Assembly (NCBI GenBank): GCA_902489135.1
Contig: CABTYW010000087.1
Span: 1 to 6,222 of the forward strand
Source: an uncultured Synergistaceae bacterium
Lineage (GTDB): Bacteria; Synergistota; Synergistia; Synergistales; Dethiosulfovibrionaceae
Reading direction: 5' to 3'
DNA length: 6,222 bases
Position 1 is the stretch's first letter; every line of letters begins with the position of its first letter. A program made the translations under genes and the position numbers. The notes under the pieces were generated by a model that was not told the DNA's origin, searched no databases, and saw only the letters and a list, made by a program, of their open reading frames with translations. Below, in pieces: positions 5,767 through 6,222 of the stretch.

Positions 5767-6222
5767 ATGAGCAGATTCGACGTCGTTGTAATCGGCGGAG
5801 GCCCCGCCGGCATGATGGCCGCAGCGCGGGCTGCCCAGTACGGAGCCCGCACCGCGCTGATTGAAAAGAACAGGGAACTGGGCAGGAAACTGATGATTAC
5901 GGGGCGCGGACGCTGCAATTTTGCTCATGACGAAGAAGATCCCCAAATCCTTGCCCGAAGTTACCGCCGCGGCGGCGATTTTTTGCTGCCGTCGCTTCGA
6001 AAATTCGGAACGAAAGAAACGCTGGCGTTCTTTCTTCGCCGAGGCGTCGTCGCCGCCCACGAAAGGGGCCGCCGCATTTATCCCAAAGAGGGTATGGACG
6101 CCTCGTCCGTTCTCAACGCCCTGTGGACGGCACTCAAAGACGGCAATGTTCATCTGCTCCGCGGAGCTCAGGTCAAAGCGCTGGATTTTTTCGGCGGCAA
6201 GGCGCGCCGCGTCATCACCGAC
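5767..6222 (+). CDS. BaiN/YhiN/HI0933-family FAD-dependent oxidoreductase, N-terminal part (3' end outside window)
   Basis: This is a predicted cytoplasmic flavoprotein, often annotated as NAD(P)/FAD-dependent oxidoreductase or aminoacetone oxidase family enzyme. Most members have no proven reaction; BaiN itself is linked to bile-acid dehydroxylation, which should not be assumed here. The 152 visible residues are open to the window edge, out of about 400 usual for the family. The Rossmann FAD-binding loop is VVVIGGGPAGMMAA (6-19), followed by the end of the second strand at ALIEK (30-34; Glu33 is the likely ribose contact). The family block follows as GRKLMITGRGRCNF (39-52), then GRRIYPKEG, matching the family's 'GRvfP' motif. 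Relatives usually have GRCNxTN, whereas this protein has GRCNFAH, a small departure. The start is set by AAAGGAGA 6 nt upstream. The gene is divergent from pncA and may share its control region. Confidence 0.9.
   Translation, partial: MSRFDVVVIGGGPAGMMAAARAAQYGARTALIEKNRELGRKLMITGRGRCNFAHDEEDPQILARSYRRGGDFLLPSLRKFGTKETLAFFLRRGVVAAHERGRRIYPKEGMDASSVLNALWTALKDGNVHLLRGAQVKALDFFGGKARRVITD

Noticed and set aside
5764..6153. 129-codon minus-strand open frame over the flavoprotein gene
   Set aside because: The plus-strand frame carries a textbook FAD-binding motif and an ideal ribosome binding site; the minus-strand frame is its shadow.
1..6222. A new multi-gene defence, mobile or biosynthetic system
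   Set aside because: All genes belong to common families (TRAP transporter, Tex, nicotinamidase, BaiN-like flavoprotein), with no repeats, integrase, toxin-antitoxin pair or unexplained gene cluster.

Overview
The window comes from a GC-rich bacterium whose codons mostly end in G or C. A TRAP transporter with a TAXI-type binding protein and a fused membrane subunit, together with strong purine-rich ribosome binding sites, fits an anaerobic Gram-negative lineage such as Synergistota or a Desulfovibrio-like group. That placement is a guess from style and gene content, because no rRNA or other marker gene is present.

Layout from left to right. (1) Positions 1-533 (+) hold the 3' end of a gene for a TAXI-family TRAP transporter solute-binding protein, which ends in an unusual Ala/Lys-rich tail. 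(2) A strong intrinsic terminator (572-603) and a structured 158-bp gap follow. (3) Positions 692-2644 (+) encode the fused DctQ-DctM-type permease that would work with the binding protein, and an intrinsic terminator (2656-2690) closes the transporter locus. (4) A plausible promoter (2707-2735) leads into tex (2792-4969, +), which encodes the RNA-binding transcription accessory protein Tex. (5) Convergent to tex, on the minus strand, is a nicotinamidase gene, pncA (5054-5626). Its terminator hairpin lies directly against the tex stop codon. (6) A 140-bp AT-rich intergenic region, dense in palindromes, separates pncA from the divergent gene at 5767-6222 (+). That gene is the 5' part of a BaiN/YhiN/HI0933-type FAD-dependent oxidoreductase and runs off the window.

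Functionally this is a transporter pair followed by unrelated housekeeping genes: RNA and transcription maintenance (Tex), NAD salvage (PncA) and a flavoprotein of poorly defined role. There are no insertion sequences, tRNAs, rRNAs, CRISPR arrays or phage genes, and I see no convincing new multi-gene system. The points most worth a second look are regulatory: the terminator placed inside the transporter operon, the repeated palindromic 9-mer between pncA and the flavoprotein gene, and the tail on the binding protein.
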